A DNA stretch of 64,000 bases from positions 13,607,626 to 13,671,625 of the forward strand of contig NC_037255.1 of NCBI RefSeq assembly GCF_000002425.4, given 5' to 3'. Positions within the stretch are counted from its first letter, which is position 1; each line of letters starts with the position of its first letter. Source of the DNA: Physcomitrium patens (taxonomy: Eukaryota; Streptophyta; Bryopsida; Funariales; Funariaceae). Under the pieces are notes generated by a model. That model searched no databases and was not told the origin of the DNA. It saw nothing but the letters and a program-made list of their open reading frames with translations. A program made the position numbers and the translations under genes. Below are positions 38,240 through 49,559 of the stretch, piece after piece.

Positions 38240-40422
38240 TTTTGGCACCGCTGTTGGAGAAATGATAACAATATGAAATATTAGAAATTGATTATATGGG
38301 AGATGGAATTATATGTTGAATGAAAACGTGAGAAGAACTAGTTTTAGGGTTATAAATATGTGAGTTATAATTCAAGGCATTATTGATTTTTTAAAGAAGA
38401 ATAAAAGATTATGAGTGATAATCATGAAGGAGAGGATTATCAAAGAATTAATCGACAAGCAAAAGAAAGAAAAGAGTAATTATGCATAAGAAATCTCCTA
38501 CAGGAACGACAAAAAAGAATTGTAAGTCCAAGAAAAATCAAAGGAAGGAAAATTCAGATTCAAATAGTAAGGAGACCAATGATAACACCAATGGCCGCGG
38601 GAGTGCCAAAAGTACCAATTGCAGTACAAATGGGAGTAGTAGGAGACCGCACCACAAGTATGGCACCATTACCTACATTTAGTGGTTGGCCGGGCTCTGA
38701 TCCCAATCACCATATATCTCAATTCTTGACAGCCTGCGTGGCTAATAATGGTAGAACTAAAGATATTTGGTTGAGATGGTTGCCAGCAACTTTAAAAGAT
38801 ACAACTTTTGAATGGTATATTTGGTAACCAGTCGATAGATTTTTCAATTGAGAGGCCTTGAATAATGCCTTCCTAACCCATTTTAGACCAATTGGATTTA
38901 AAGATCGGCTTACAGAAAGTTTTATGAATAGCAAGATATTTGTGGAAAAATCAATAGAGTTCTATTATGGCCGGATCATGGATATACTTCGTAAATGGAC
39001 AAATAATCAAATGCCAGATGCATTTATATTGCCGATATTAATCAATGGTTTGCATCCACCAGAATTGAAAATGTTTGTAAAAGAGGCTTGACTAGCTATA
39101 GTAGAGGCATCGTTGGCATGAGCAAAGGTGTGGGAAAAATGTCATTATGACCAATTGTTAACAATAGGGGCCACCATGATTCTAAGTTCAAGAAGCCAAC
39201 AAATACAACTCGAAAATAAGTTGATGGATAATTATCCACAAATGGCTGCCTCCAATGTGAAGAATGTTATGTTACAACAACCAATTAATGCTACACCACT
39301 CCAAGCAATAGCACAAATAACAATGATATCTTATTTTACATCGCCAATCTATCAACAACTAGAGTTATTCACAAATGCGACTGTTAAAGATTCAAATGAA
39401 GCCTTATTATTAAATCTAAAAAAAAAGATGGAAGAATTGGCCGTGAATTTAGCTAAAGACAAGGAGAAACAACATAAGTCTTCTAATACGAGATCTAATA
39501 TATGGTGTAATAATTGTAAGGGACAAGGTCATTTTAATACGGAATATCCATCACCTAGACAAACAGATGTTCAATGTACATTTTGCGGACGAAAGCATCC
39601 TATTCAAAACTGCTGGCATTTATAAAGACAACAATAATTCAGTAATCAGACCATGATCCCACCAACTCAGTGGGAAGTCAATGAAGTTCAAATGGAAAAT
39701 ACGTATGGATGGAATGGAAATTGATCTAATCGACAAAATCAAACATTCAATAACTTTCAAAGTTCTAATTTTAATCAGGGGTCTGCATCAAACTCCCAGA
39801 ACTACAAGAATGAGCATCAGAGGTATGAGCAATATGCTCCACTAACGTCATCGAACCAAGTATCTTTTGTACCAACGGGATAATCAAGATCATTTTCTAA
39901 CCCTACATGGAATAAGCCTAGTAGGTATTTACCGATAGAGACACCCAATATGCCAGATGGAGGTGCAAGAAGACCACTTTATTATTTCCGTTGCAGATAG
40001 ATTGATCATTATGTCAATGAATGTCCAAATCCTAGAGCCAATGACGATTATGTACCAGTATGTGCGAATTGCAAGTAGTCGGGACATACTTATCAGCAAT
40101 GTAATGCTCTGTTCAATTTTAATAATCGAGATCAGCAAATCCAAAGCCAAGGAATAATGGAGGAGATAAATCAAGGCACTCAAGATTCACCAGTTCATCG
40201 GGTAGAAGTAGTCCAAGCTGTCCTTACAAGAAGTCAGCAAAAGGAGAAACGATCAATTCAATATTTGGGTGATCTTGAAGCGAAGGACCAATTAAACCCA
40301 ATTATGGAGACATCCAATTCAGGTCCTAACATGGGTCCTTTCCTCAGTATAAGACCCGAATCGATTGTGCATCCCAATGAGGTACCAATTATGGAGGCTT
40401 TGGTTCCGTGTTGAGCTGTTTC

Positions 40423-41357
40423 GTTGTCGTAATATGTGAAGTCTTGCTTGAGAATGCTCTAAGCATCTTGCTGTGGAAGAAAGAATAGAATTTGTAACAA
40501 CAAAATCCTAATTCTAATAGAATACTAACAATGCTCTAATTAGACTATAATAATGCTAAGCAAGCTTAATCAAATTCAAAAAAAACTCAAAGAAATTTCA
40601 AACAAACAATAAGAATTCTTAAAAAAATATTAGAATGATCACAAATATCACTCAAATACATCTCAATTCAATCTTTATTTAATTCTAGTCAAAATCTTAT
40701 TGAACTTCATTCAAACTTTAGACCAAAACTGATTAAATCTTAAATCCTAAACTCTAAATCAAATCCTAATTAAATCCTAATCAAATCTGAAACAAACCAT
40801 AAACCTTAAACCAATCCCTAAACCAAATCCTAAATCTTAATCCAAATCCTAATCCAAATCTTAAACACTAAACCAAATTCTAAACCAAATCCTAAATCTT
40901 AAATCAAACCCTAACCAAATCTTAATCCAAATCCTAAACCCTAAACCCAAAGTGTCCCGGAGTCGTCATTGTCGAGACTCGGTTTTGTGCCTTAAGGTCT
41001 GATTTCGACCCTGGTTCATAACCGACCCTCTCCGAGTATCAACATCTAGTTTATTTTTAGTAATTTTTACTAGAATTTATTCTTAACTTTCTCCTAAAGA
41101 TGTTTATATCATTTTTTTTTCCAATCTACCTTATTTTTTCTTATTTTTTCTTATTTTTCCTTATTTTTAGCCCTACAAAGTAAATAGAAGCTATTTTTTT
41201 CTAAAAGGACAGCATTTCTACGAAAAGTTTTACTACCTTCCTATCTTTTATCCATATTTTTCTACCTTTTCTTTTAACTTGGCTCTTCTATAATAAGATC
41301 CATATTATCATCTTTCACCATATAGTCATATTACAACACAACACCATTCTCTACACA
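40423..41357. mobile_element. 935-bp insertion, solo-LTR-like, inside the Gypsy element
   Basis: Flanked by GTTTC at 40418-40422 and 41358-41362. The ends carry an imperfect inverted pair, TGTCGTAATATG near the left end and CATATTACAACA near the right end. No coding sequence is visible. The middle is a degenerate telomere-like array (40740-40955), followed by a pyrimidine-rich block. The last third is related to about 10080-10437. It interrupts the host element between the gag zinc knuckles and the protease. It could be a solo LTR or a small non-autonomous element. The left terminus does not begin with a clean TG. Confidence 0.6.
40740..40955 (+). repeat. Degenerate telomere-like (CCCTAAA) array
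   Basis: Roughly 25 variants of AAATCCTAA, AAACCCTAA, AAACCTTAA and AAATCTTAA in tandem on the plus strand, best preserved near 40930-40950 (CCTAAACCCTAAACCC). The variation fits a decayed short array rather than a functional telomere. Confidence 0.7.
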
Positions 41358-42984
41358 GTTTCAGGAAATATCCTTTCTGTTGAAAGATCCTCTCGGGGGT
41401 GGAAATTCCAAGGAAGCTCTGTCTACTGTTCCAATTCCAAGTCCAGGGCGGAAGAATATCTTATCACATGGAGTTAAATTCAAACCAATGAAAAGGAAGA
41501 GGACATTGGGTATTACCTTACACATGGAACCTTATGACATTTTGAAGGATTTGGATGCTATTCGACCTTCTATTTCTATGAAGCAACTTTTAGCGGTCAC
41601 ACCAGAGTGTTGTTCTATATTGAATTCATCGTTAACACGGCATAGACAATGCAATAAGGAAGTTTGTGAAGTCAGTTTGAACCCTGACCCAGGTGCACCA
41701 ACCATCCATGTTTCGATTGATGGTATTATGATCTCGGGTGTATAGGTGGATGGTGGTTCTAGTGTCAATTTAATGAATGTTGATACAATAGATGCTTTAG
41801 ATTTGGAACACTTAGTATCTATAACATTGGTGTTATGGATGGAAAATAATAGCAGAGTCAAACCAATGGATATTTTATGGAGTGTTCAAACTATAATTGC
41901 CAGTATTACATATGAAATTGACTACATTATCTTTTGGTTACAACGTTTGACTTTATCGTATCCAATTTTATTGGGACGATCCTAGCTTTACTAAGCAAAG
42001 GTCAAGAATGATTGGGATTGGAATACTTTGACAATTGACAAGGGCGGAAATAAAATGGTATTACAAATGTATGCAGTACACTATCACGGGGAATCTCAAT
42101 TGCCAGCATCTGAATTAATGTCGGGCGATGAGTTTAGTGCTGATGATGATGCAGTAGCACCGATTACGGTGGTGTCCATGGAAGCAAACCAATATCCTAG
42201 AGTGGTATACCAATGTGGCAGTCCAGGGGAGTACTTGATATACTTGACGAATTTGGAAATCTCTGCTAAAGTTAATATTGATTGGATGACCAAGTATGAT
42301 GTGCACCATGTAAGTGTCTTGGACACAGGATTCAGTACTTCACACATGTTGGACTTATCGACTGATTTTAAACCAGCGTGGGAGTTGAAACCAAACATCG
42401 CCATCGCACCTTTATTTCAAACTATCATCTTGGCAACCATAGGAGAGCCTTGAATAATTAAGGTATATGAAGGTATTAAGGAACAGGAGTTAACCTACTA
42501 GACAAAAATTTTCTTGCATCATAAATTAGCTTTTGCTTAGACTTATGTTGATCTAAAAGGTATCTCCACTGAAGTTTGTGAGCATCGAATTATATTGGAG
42601 GAGAACGCTACACCAGTACGGCAGAGGCAACATTGCCTTAATCCTAAATATTCCCTCATTGTGAAGGAGGAATTGGACAAGCTTCTTGTAGTTGATTTAT
42701 GTACCTGGTACCAAATAGTGAGTGGATTTCTTCAATCGTGATGGTACCAAAAAAGAATGGAAAAATCCGAATTTATCATGATTTTTGAAAACTTAATGTG
42801 GCCACCAAGAAAGATTACTTTCCATTACCTGTAACGGACAGTATGGATAACATGTTGTCATTATCATTAGATAATAAAAGAATAAGAGTAGGGCACCAGT
42901 TAAAGTCATTCTGTGGTTTTGTTTTGGGTTGGCTGGAGTGCCATTTTCTTGTATTTCTTATATTTTTGAGAGTAGTAGTTCTAG

Positions 42985-43281
42985 TTAAGAGTTAATAGTG
43001 AGGAGCCAGTTACAAGTATCAATTGAAGATGTTCGAGAATGGATGAGTCAGTAGCAACAACAATTGAAACTTCGGGATGTTCAGATCTTGAAACTGGAAG
43101 CTCAAGTCCGTGAATTGGGAGAGTATAATGAAGATCTCTCAAACTACTTGAGGAAGGAGTCGATGGACGGACTGGAGGAGGATGAAGAAGATTTGCAATT
43201 AGAACCAGATTCAGTAGAATGTACATTTGATAATACAGCAAATGTTCAATTGGGTGGGCCAGAGAAAATAGTACCTTTGTA
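42985..43281 (+). CDS. Short acidic coiled-coil ORF next to the 3' LTR of the Gypsy element
   Basis: From about 42985 the frame reads SQLQVSIEDVREWMSQ, a TAG, then QQQLKLRDVQILKLEAQVRE and LGEYNEDLSNYLRKESMDG. An acidic tail (LEEDEEDLQLEPDS) follows and the frame ends at 43281. Heptad spacing of Leu, Val and Ile suggests a coiled coil. It sits between the truncated RT and the purine-rich tract that precedes the 3' LTR. It is not a standard gag or pol domain. It may be an extra ORF of this lineage or the tail of pol after an internal deletion. The in-frame TAG means the current copy is probably not translated in full. Confidence 0.4.
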
Positions 43282-43357
43282 GAGTTTTGTTAAGTAGTTT
43301 TTAGATAGGTAACAATTGTGTGTTTGCGACGGCACTGCACAATTAGGAGTGGGGCTA

Positions 43358-44035
43358 TGTAGAATAGGTAAATAAACTTTGTGGTAAGTTACTGGTTGGT
43401 TATTGATAATCTTGAGAATTATACTGATGATTAGATAGTTTAGTTGGTAACAATAAGTTGTTAGTGGAATAAATGGTTAAGAATTCAAAAGGACATAACC
43501 TTTGGAATCTGTTGGCCGATGGATTATCTTTTTGGTAGGATAAATAGGTTGAGGAAAGAGAGATCAGGGCCAGACTGTGAGAGTCATAAGTCAGGGCAAG
43601 CTTGATACTACTTCTTTTTTCTTTGTTGTTGACGAATAATGGATAGTTTTTGAATATTGAGAAGTTGGTCTAGAGTGCCAGACTATGAGAGTCGTAATTT
43701 TGTATAATGAATTGAGAAACTGAATACAATAGATAAGCTGGAAATCAGTAATTGAATATATATAAACCACATAGAGAGTAAGTGGGAGATGAACGGATAA
43801 GAATATAGAAGTATTGTTGAATTGATAGTTGTAGAATGGATTATGGATTGAATTAAGATGGAAGTAATAAGCCTTGGTGTTTTATAGTTGATAATTGATT
43901 TTAGATAGCCAGAGTACAGTCAATTGTGACACTAACAGATCCAATTTATATAACCAGTCTTTCCCCGTGTTCGAACCCACCTCTACTAGTTCAATTGCTT
44001 TGGTATATTGAAGCTTAAACACAACGAGAACAACA
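43358..44035 (+). repeat. 3' LTR of the 678-bp-LTR Gypsy element
   Basis: Begins TGTAGAATAGG after the purine-rich AGGAGTGGGGCTA and ends GAACAACA. Same length as the 5' LTR and alignable base for base through the first several hundred positions. Confidence 0.9.
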
Positions 44036-44040
44036 AAATG

Positions 44041-46109
44041 CTTAACCAAATTTTCATCAATGCATTCCTTAAGTGCTGCTAATTTGTTTTGTGATAGGCT
44101 ATAGATTGATCCAAATAGTAGTTGAACTCTTTTTTGAAGACTAATAGAACAATTATAAGAACAATGCTTTGGAAGAATATTTACATTCTTCTTTTCAAAA
44201 ATGTCTTAAAAATCTTGATACTAATTTAAAATATTACTTCGTATCTTTCTACCATAAAAAATGGGCGTGGCATATATAACAAAAGATGATATTTTTTTTG
44301 TGGCATGCATGAAAGCTCTTGCTTGTACCAGTAAGGATTTGGATGTACTAGACTTATGTATTTTTACCTAGCTAATAGGATTTTAGATTAAACTATTAGA
44401 AAAATTAAGGTTACAAGAAATCTAATTTATTTGAAGATTATACTTTTTTAACTAAGATAATCCTAAAATAATTAGATTAAATAAAGATTTTATTATATTA
44501 AATATTATTATACTATTATGATCTTTAATTGCTATGACTAAAGGAACAATCTCATGCGTAATATCTCTAAAAGATAGTAAATGACCATCTATGGCTTCTA
44601 CATATATGGATTTAGTTTTTTTTTTTTTTAATGATATTTCTTATTTGTTGACAAAATTTTTAATTATAAAAGAAGCTAAGGCTCTTGAATCTAACAAAGC
44701 TAAGATTTTGTAATTTTTTGATCATAAATAAATTTCTATTGTAAAATAAGATAAAAGGTCTAAAGAATAAATAAGACCTTTATTAGAAATTATGTAAGAT
44801 TTCAGCCACACAGTTCCTATTATAGTTGGAAAAACTCATTTTTTGACATATTGTCTTCTTTGGCAACCATGCTTCTCATTTTGTAGTTGTGTTGTTTTTT
44901 TGGAAAATATTGAGCAATATGTTTAGCTTCTCAACAATATAAGTATAAGCTTTCTTCATGCCATTGAATCTTTTCTTATTTCATGAGAGATTTAAAATGT
45001 ACCATATCAATTTTGATTGATTTTGGCTTTAATAAATGTGTCTTTGAAAACCTACAAGTTACCATCATTATTTAACTTATTCTTCTCTAATCATGTCTTT
45101 GTTCTTGACATCTTTTAAATAATCAGTTGTCGCATGCAATAGCTTAAGTAATTAATTGTTCTAAAGATTTTGCCTTTTACATTGTCAATAACAAATCTTT
45201 GACATTAACCTTCAACTCATATCAAAATTGATTGATAAAGACTTTTTCATTCTAGTCCATGTTATAAGCAAGGAATTCAGCAATATATATAGTAGCTAAC
45301 CATGATCTTTGTTGTAAAGATAAGAGCTTGATATCTACTATATTTTCTTGAATACTTTTTATGAATGTGACTATAAACACTTCTAAAATGAATTCAAATC
45401 ATAAAAGAGTCAAAAATCTTTTTTCATTAATAGTGCAAATCAAAAGAGAGCACTTTTTGATAGAAGTGTGCCTACATATCTAACTAGAGTAAATCCATCA
45501 GAATATTAGAAGATATGCAACCTTAGATAAAACTTGACTTGTTATAAAAATCTTCAAATTTTTGATCTTGCTCCATCAAAATTCTCAAGTATACTAATCT
45601 TTGTTCCCATCATACTTGTAGAAGAAAAACTTCTTGGATTTGGTTATAAGATCAATCTACTTACTTCTTTTAACTACATAATTTCTTAACCCAGATTCTA
45701 AATTTTTTTTCATAGGCATAGGAATAGTATTTGCATAATTTACATTAGAAATACATAAGATTTTTATTCTTAAAATATTGAGAAATTCATGAAAATCTAC
45801 AATAGTTGTAAATCTATTCTTACTTTCACTGAGAGTAGCATACATAATCTTTTTTATTATAGATAACTCAAATAAATTTATAAAGTTAAATTAAAAGAAG
45901 ATAATTCACAACCTTTAATATCAAATGAAATTTTTTATAAAGAGAGATAATTCACCTTCTTTAAAGAAAAAATTAGTATTTAAAAAATAAGATTTTTTGT
46001 TTAAAGGTGGACAATTTATAGCCTATAAAATATAATAATAGAAGTGGAATAATCCACTCACTTCTAAAATAAGATAGAAATAATAATAATATTAGTACTC
46101 TTATTAAAC
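44041..46109 (-). pseudogene. Second Gypsy element's RT start, protease and gag relic
   Basis: Continues the minus-strand pol broken at 37561. The DNA near 44041-44100 matches the outer element at about 47050-47100. A degraded zinc-knuckle stretch (EAKHIAQYFPKK, with Cys residues lost) is readable near 44900-44950. The gag part extends to about 45900 and aligns with 52050-53300 of the outer element. No long frame survives. Confidence 0.65.
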
Positions 46110-46610
46110 TATCAAGGATATGAATTTCAAAGAACTAAAATATCAATATACTCTTATGACACTCAAAAAGACTAAAAAATTACTCAAAGATGATATATTA
46201 TGAAACTAGAATAGTTGTTGCTAAAAACAAGAAGATTAGAAAGTCTTGAAATAAGACTAAGGACTAGAAAGGTGTTGATAAGAGTAAAGAAGGCTTCACT
46301 CTTGCCTCCATATATATTCTTAACTAAGAGCTATGTAGTAATGTTCTATAAGACTTCTAAAATATGTTGACTTTGCAAGACATGTATTTTAACTTATAAG
46401 GCAAGTTTTCTATATATGTGCTACATAGTTAGCTTGTTCCGTAAGCTATCAACATGTAATTAATTTGTTGATTAAGTTTCTAATCTATCAATCAACTATA
46501 AATACATATAAAGTCAAAGCAACATCTATGAAACTTTTAAGAAGCTTTTCTAAAAAATACTATAAAATAAATCTACTTTTATATATTTTTAATCATATAG
46601 AAAAATATTA

Positions 46611-46646
<36 letters not shown>

Positions 46647-46650
46647 GATA
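46110..46650 (-). repeat. Right (5') LTR of the second Gypsy element
   Basis: 541 bases from TATCAAGGATATG to ATCCGTGATA, enlarged by an AT microsatellite at about 46613-46642. It is the most complete LTR copy of this family that pairs with 25429. Confidence 0.7.
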
Positions 46651-47185
46651 GCATATTAAAATATTATCTAAAATAAACAACAAAATCATCTAAAATTTTT
46701 TAAAGAAGATTATTTAATGTATATTAAAAAATAACTTATGTATTTTTTAGCTCTAAAAGTATGACATTATATTCAAAATATCCATAATTAATTCTAAATA
46801 TAATGTTTCATTCATTTTTTTAATACATATTAAGTTGTATATTCTTTTAAGACCTATATTTGTATAGATTTTTGTTTGATTTAATTGATTAAAAAATATT
46901 TATATCAAAGTTAGAAGGTACCTATTATTAATGGTAATCTTGTTGATTTTTAATAATCCATATACATTTGCAATAATCCATATTTTTACTTTATAAACAA
47001 GATAGGCACTTATACTTAAGATTTTAAATGGTGTATGAAGTTTTTGGCCAAGTTTTCATTAATGTATTCTTTGAGTAAAGCCAACACATTTTATAAAAAT
47101 TTATAAATTGGTCCAAATTATACAAGTTTATCCTCCATATATTAGAGATCAATTAAACAATTATAATGATAATGCTTTAAAAGAA

Positions 47186-47235
<50 letters not shown>

Positions 47236-47651
47236 AAATTATCTTTATAATTCTTATATTAGCTTATAATGAAGTTAAGTATTTTTTTATTTAAAATAGA
47301 TATTATATGAATAACAAAAGATGATCATTTTTTTGTAGTATGCATAAAAGTTCTTCTATCTATAAATAAGGATATGGTTGTATTAGACTTATGGCTTTGT
47401 ATTTGATTAGTAAAAGTTTTGATTATACTATAGAAAAAATTAAGATTATAAGAAATATAATTTATTTGAAGTTTATATTTTAATAACCATGATAAATATA
47501 AAATAATTAGATTAGAAAGAGATCTAATAATATTAAATATAATTAAATTATTATGAATATTTATTATTACTTTTATAAGGATAATTTTATGGATAACATC
47601 TCTAGAAGAAAAAAGACAACTATCTATGACTTCTACATACACAAACTTGGT
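46651..47651 (-). pseudogene. Outer Gypsy RT and protease relic between two insertions
   Basis: Aligns with 37180-37561 plus 44041-44640 of the second element, which shows that the outer element lacks the 678-bp-LTR insertion. It contains an AT microsatellite of about 42 bases at 47190-47231. The 161-codon minus-strand open frame at 47325-47810 runs across the border into an LTR and is a chance frame. Confidence 0.65.
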
Positions 47652-48135
47652 TGTCACCAACATACATATTTTTTTAGATAAGAAGTGATAAATAAAAGGT
47701 AAATATATGTAGATTTGATAATATCTTATAAATATAGATTTGACATTATATATATTTGTAGTTAATTTGTAGATTAAAAATTTGGCCAAAAAATTGGCCA
47801 CATATTGCACATGTTAGCAACTTATAGTACAAGTTGGCTATATGGCATACATATAGAAAATATATCTTGCAAGTTAAATATATATTTTATAAGTTTGATA
47901 CATATTAAAGATCCTACAAAATGTTCCTACATAGCTCTTAATTAGATAGTATTTATGGAGGCTAAAGTAAAGCAATCTTTATTCTTATCAATGTTTTTTT
48001 TTGTTTTAGTCTTGTTTTAAGAATCTCTAGTCTTTTTATCTTTTGTAATAATCATTCTAATTTAATATCATATCACTTTTGAATAATACAAAATTTTATT
48101 AAAATATTTATCATTTGTCGCTCATGTCTTTGATA
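47652..48135 (+). repeat. 5' LTR of the plus-strand inner Gypsy element
   Basis: 484 bases, containing the phrases CACATATTGCACATGTTAGC and TACAAGTTGGCTATATGGCA that recur in the 3' copy with a few changes. Confidence 0.75.
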
Positions 48136-48383
48136 ATTTGATAAAAATATTAATTCATTATTTTTAGTTTTTTTTAGAAGTAAATGGATTATTTAAATAT
48201 TTTTCTTTGTTTTAAATTTATATATTATAAAAATAAAAGATAAAGTTATGAATACTATATTTGATAAATACAAAATAGATTTGTAACTATTATAAAACTT
48301 TACAAGCTTATTAGTATTTTTAGGATGAAAATCTTATATATTACTAATATCAATCATGGAAGTACTATTCTTACACTTATCAA

Positions 48384-48498
48384 AGAAGTAAGTAATCAAG
48401 TTTAATGTTCATACTAAAAAATTGTGCAATTGAGAGAAGTAAGTAATCAAGTTTAATGTTCATACTAAAAAACTGTGTAATTGAGAGAAGTAAGTAAA
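48384..48498 (+). repeat. 51-bp tandem repeat, two copies and a partial third
   Basis: Copies start at 48384, 48435 and 48486 with AGAAGTAAGTAA. The first two are nearly identical over 51 bases, much closer than the surrounding decay would allow, so this duplication is recent relative to the element. It lies just inside the 5' LTR of the plus-strand element. Confidence 0.85.
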
Positions 48499-49559
48499 TC
48501 AACCTTACAATTAAATCCAAGAAGTCTTGCTATTATAAGTATGAGAGGTGCAAAGAACAATATGCTTAAAAAATTTTATAGAAGAAGATTAAAATTTTGA
48601 AGATTTTTACAATAAGTCAAGCTCTACTTAAAGTTGCATTCTTTTCAATATCCTAATGGATTTACTCAAATTGAATTCTATAAGCACATTTCTATATAGA
48701 AGTGCTCTTGCTTTGTTTATATCATAGATGGGAAAAAATTCACAATTCTTCTATGATTTAAATTTATTCTAAGAAATATTTATAGTATCATTTTAGAATG
48801 AAAAAAATCTTATATTGTGAAGAATCTAATCATACTACTTAATATTATTGAAAGAAGCAATGTAATCACAAAATAAAAAGCATGATTGGCAAAAAAGATA
48901 ATGTGTTGAAAAACGAGTTTTTCAATCTACAATAGAGATCGTGTAGCTAAAATCTTGCAAAGCATCCAATAAAAGTCTTATTTTCTTTTCAAAATTTTCA
49001 TCTTACTTTATAATAGATATTTATTTAAGACCAAAAAATTTTAATTTATCTTTTTCTTATTAGATTTAGAGTTTAAGATTAAATAATTATTTCATTAAAA
49101 AATAAAAAATATCTTTAATAAAAAAACTAAATAAGTGCATTTAAAAATTATACATAGTTATTTTTTTATCTTTTAGAGATATTATTCATGAAACTATTCT
49201 TTTAGGTGTAGCAACTAATAGACTTAATAGCTTCGTAATATTTAATATTATTAGATCTTCCTTCAATTTAATTATTTTAGATTTATAGTAGCTAAAAAAA
49301 TAAAATCTTTGAATAGACTTTATTTCTTATAATCTTAATTTTTTTTTTAGTATAACCTAAAGTTTTATTACCTGAATAAAAAATCATATGTCTAAATTCC
49401 TATTATTAGGTATAAAAGCCTTCATATATGCTATAAAAAAAGATTCATCTTTTGCTATTTATGCCTCATCCATCTTTAATGGTAGAAATATTTTAATATA
49501 TATTTTAAGCCAATATTAAGATTATTAAGTCATTTTTATAAGAATAATGAAAATATTCT

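Larger units (their letters stand above)
38410..42880 (+). pseudogene. gag, protease and partial RT of the 678-bp-LTR element
   Basis: The gag core at 38.6-39.1 kb reads PLPTFSGWPGSDP, ALNNAFLTHFRPIGFKDRLT and LRKWTNNQMPDAF. Four zinc knuckles follow between 39.5 and 40.1 kb. Two keep the metal ligands (CTFCGRKHPIQNC and CANCK-stop-SGHTYQQC). Two have a Cys changed to Tyr, as a TGT-to-TAT transition would give. The protease near 41.7-42.0 kb has VDGGSSVNLMN and a closing YPILLGRS. RT starts near 42.54 kb with YVDLKGISTEVCEHRIILEE and reaches DYFPLPVTDSM at about 42.84 kb, then ends abruptly. Several in-frame stops are present. Confidence 0.8.
37562..44035 (+). mobile_element. Plus-strand Gypsy element with 678-bp LTRs and deleted pol
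   Basis: Both LTRs are exactly 678 bases. The element is flanked by AAATG at 37557-37561 and again at 44036-44040, a perfect five-base target duplication. The interior has gag with zinc knuckles, a retropepsin and only the N-terminal part of RT. The RT palm, RNase H and integrase are missing. A short acidic coiled-coil ORF then fills the space before the 3' LTR. The 6.47-kb length includes a 935-base insertion at 40423-41357. It cannot move without helper enzymes and is further decayed by stops. Confidence 0.9.
25429..46650 (-). mobile_element. Second minus-strand Gypsy element, inserted in the outer one and itself split twice
   Basis: Starts TATCAAGGACATG (TGTCAAGG with a G-to-A change) and ends ATCCGTGATA. 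Its LTRs (25429-25795 and 46110-46650) are closer to each other than to the outer element's LTRs. Internal pol and gag sequence is continuous once the inserts at 26450-35064 and 37562-44035 are removed, leaving about 6.1 kb. The flanks GTAGA (25424-25428) and GCATA (46651-46655) fit a worn five-base target duplication at the place predicted from the uninterrupted relative. Confidence 0.75.

Noticed and set aside
40740..40955. Internal telomere
   Set aside because: Units are too variable and lie inside a mobile insertion; better read as a decayed short array.
47325..47810. 161-codon minus-strand frame
   Set aside because: It spans the junction between the outer Gypsy relic and the LTR of a later plus-strand insertion, so it is a chance frame.
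48384..48498. CRISPR-like array
   Set aside because: The units are directly contiguous with no spacers, only two full copies exist, and the sequence is a eukaryotic retrotransposon.
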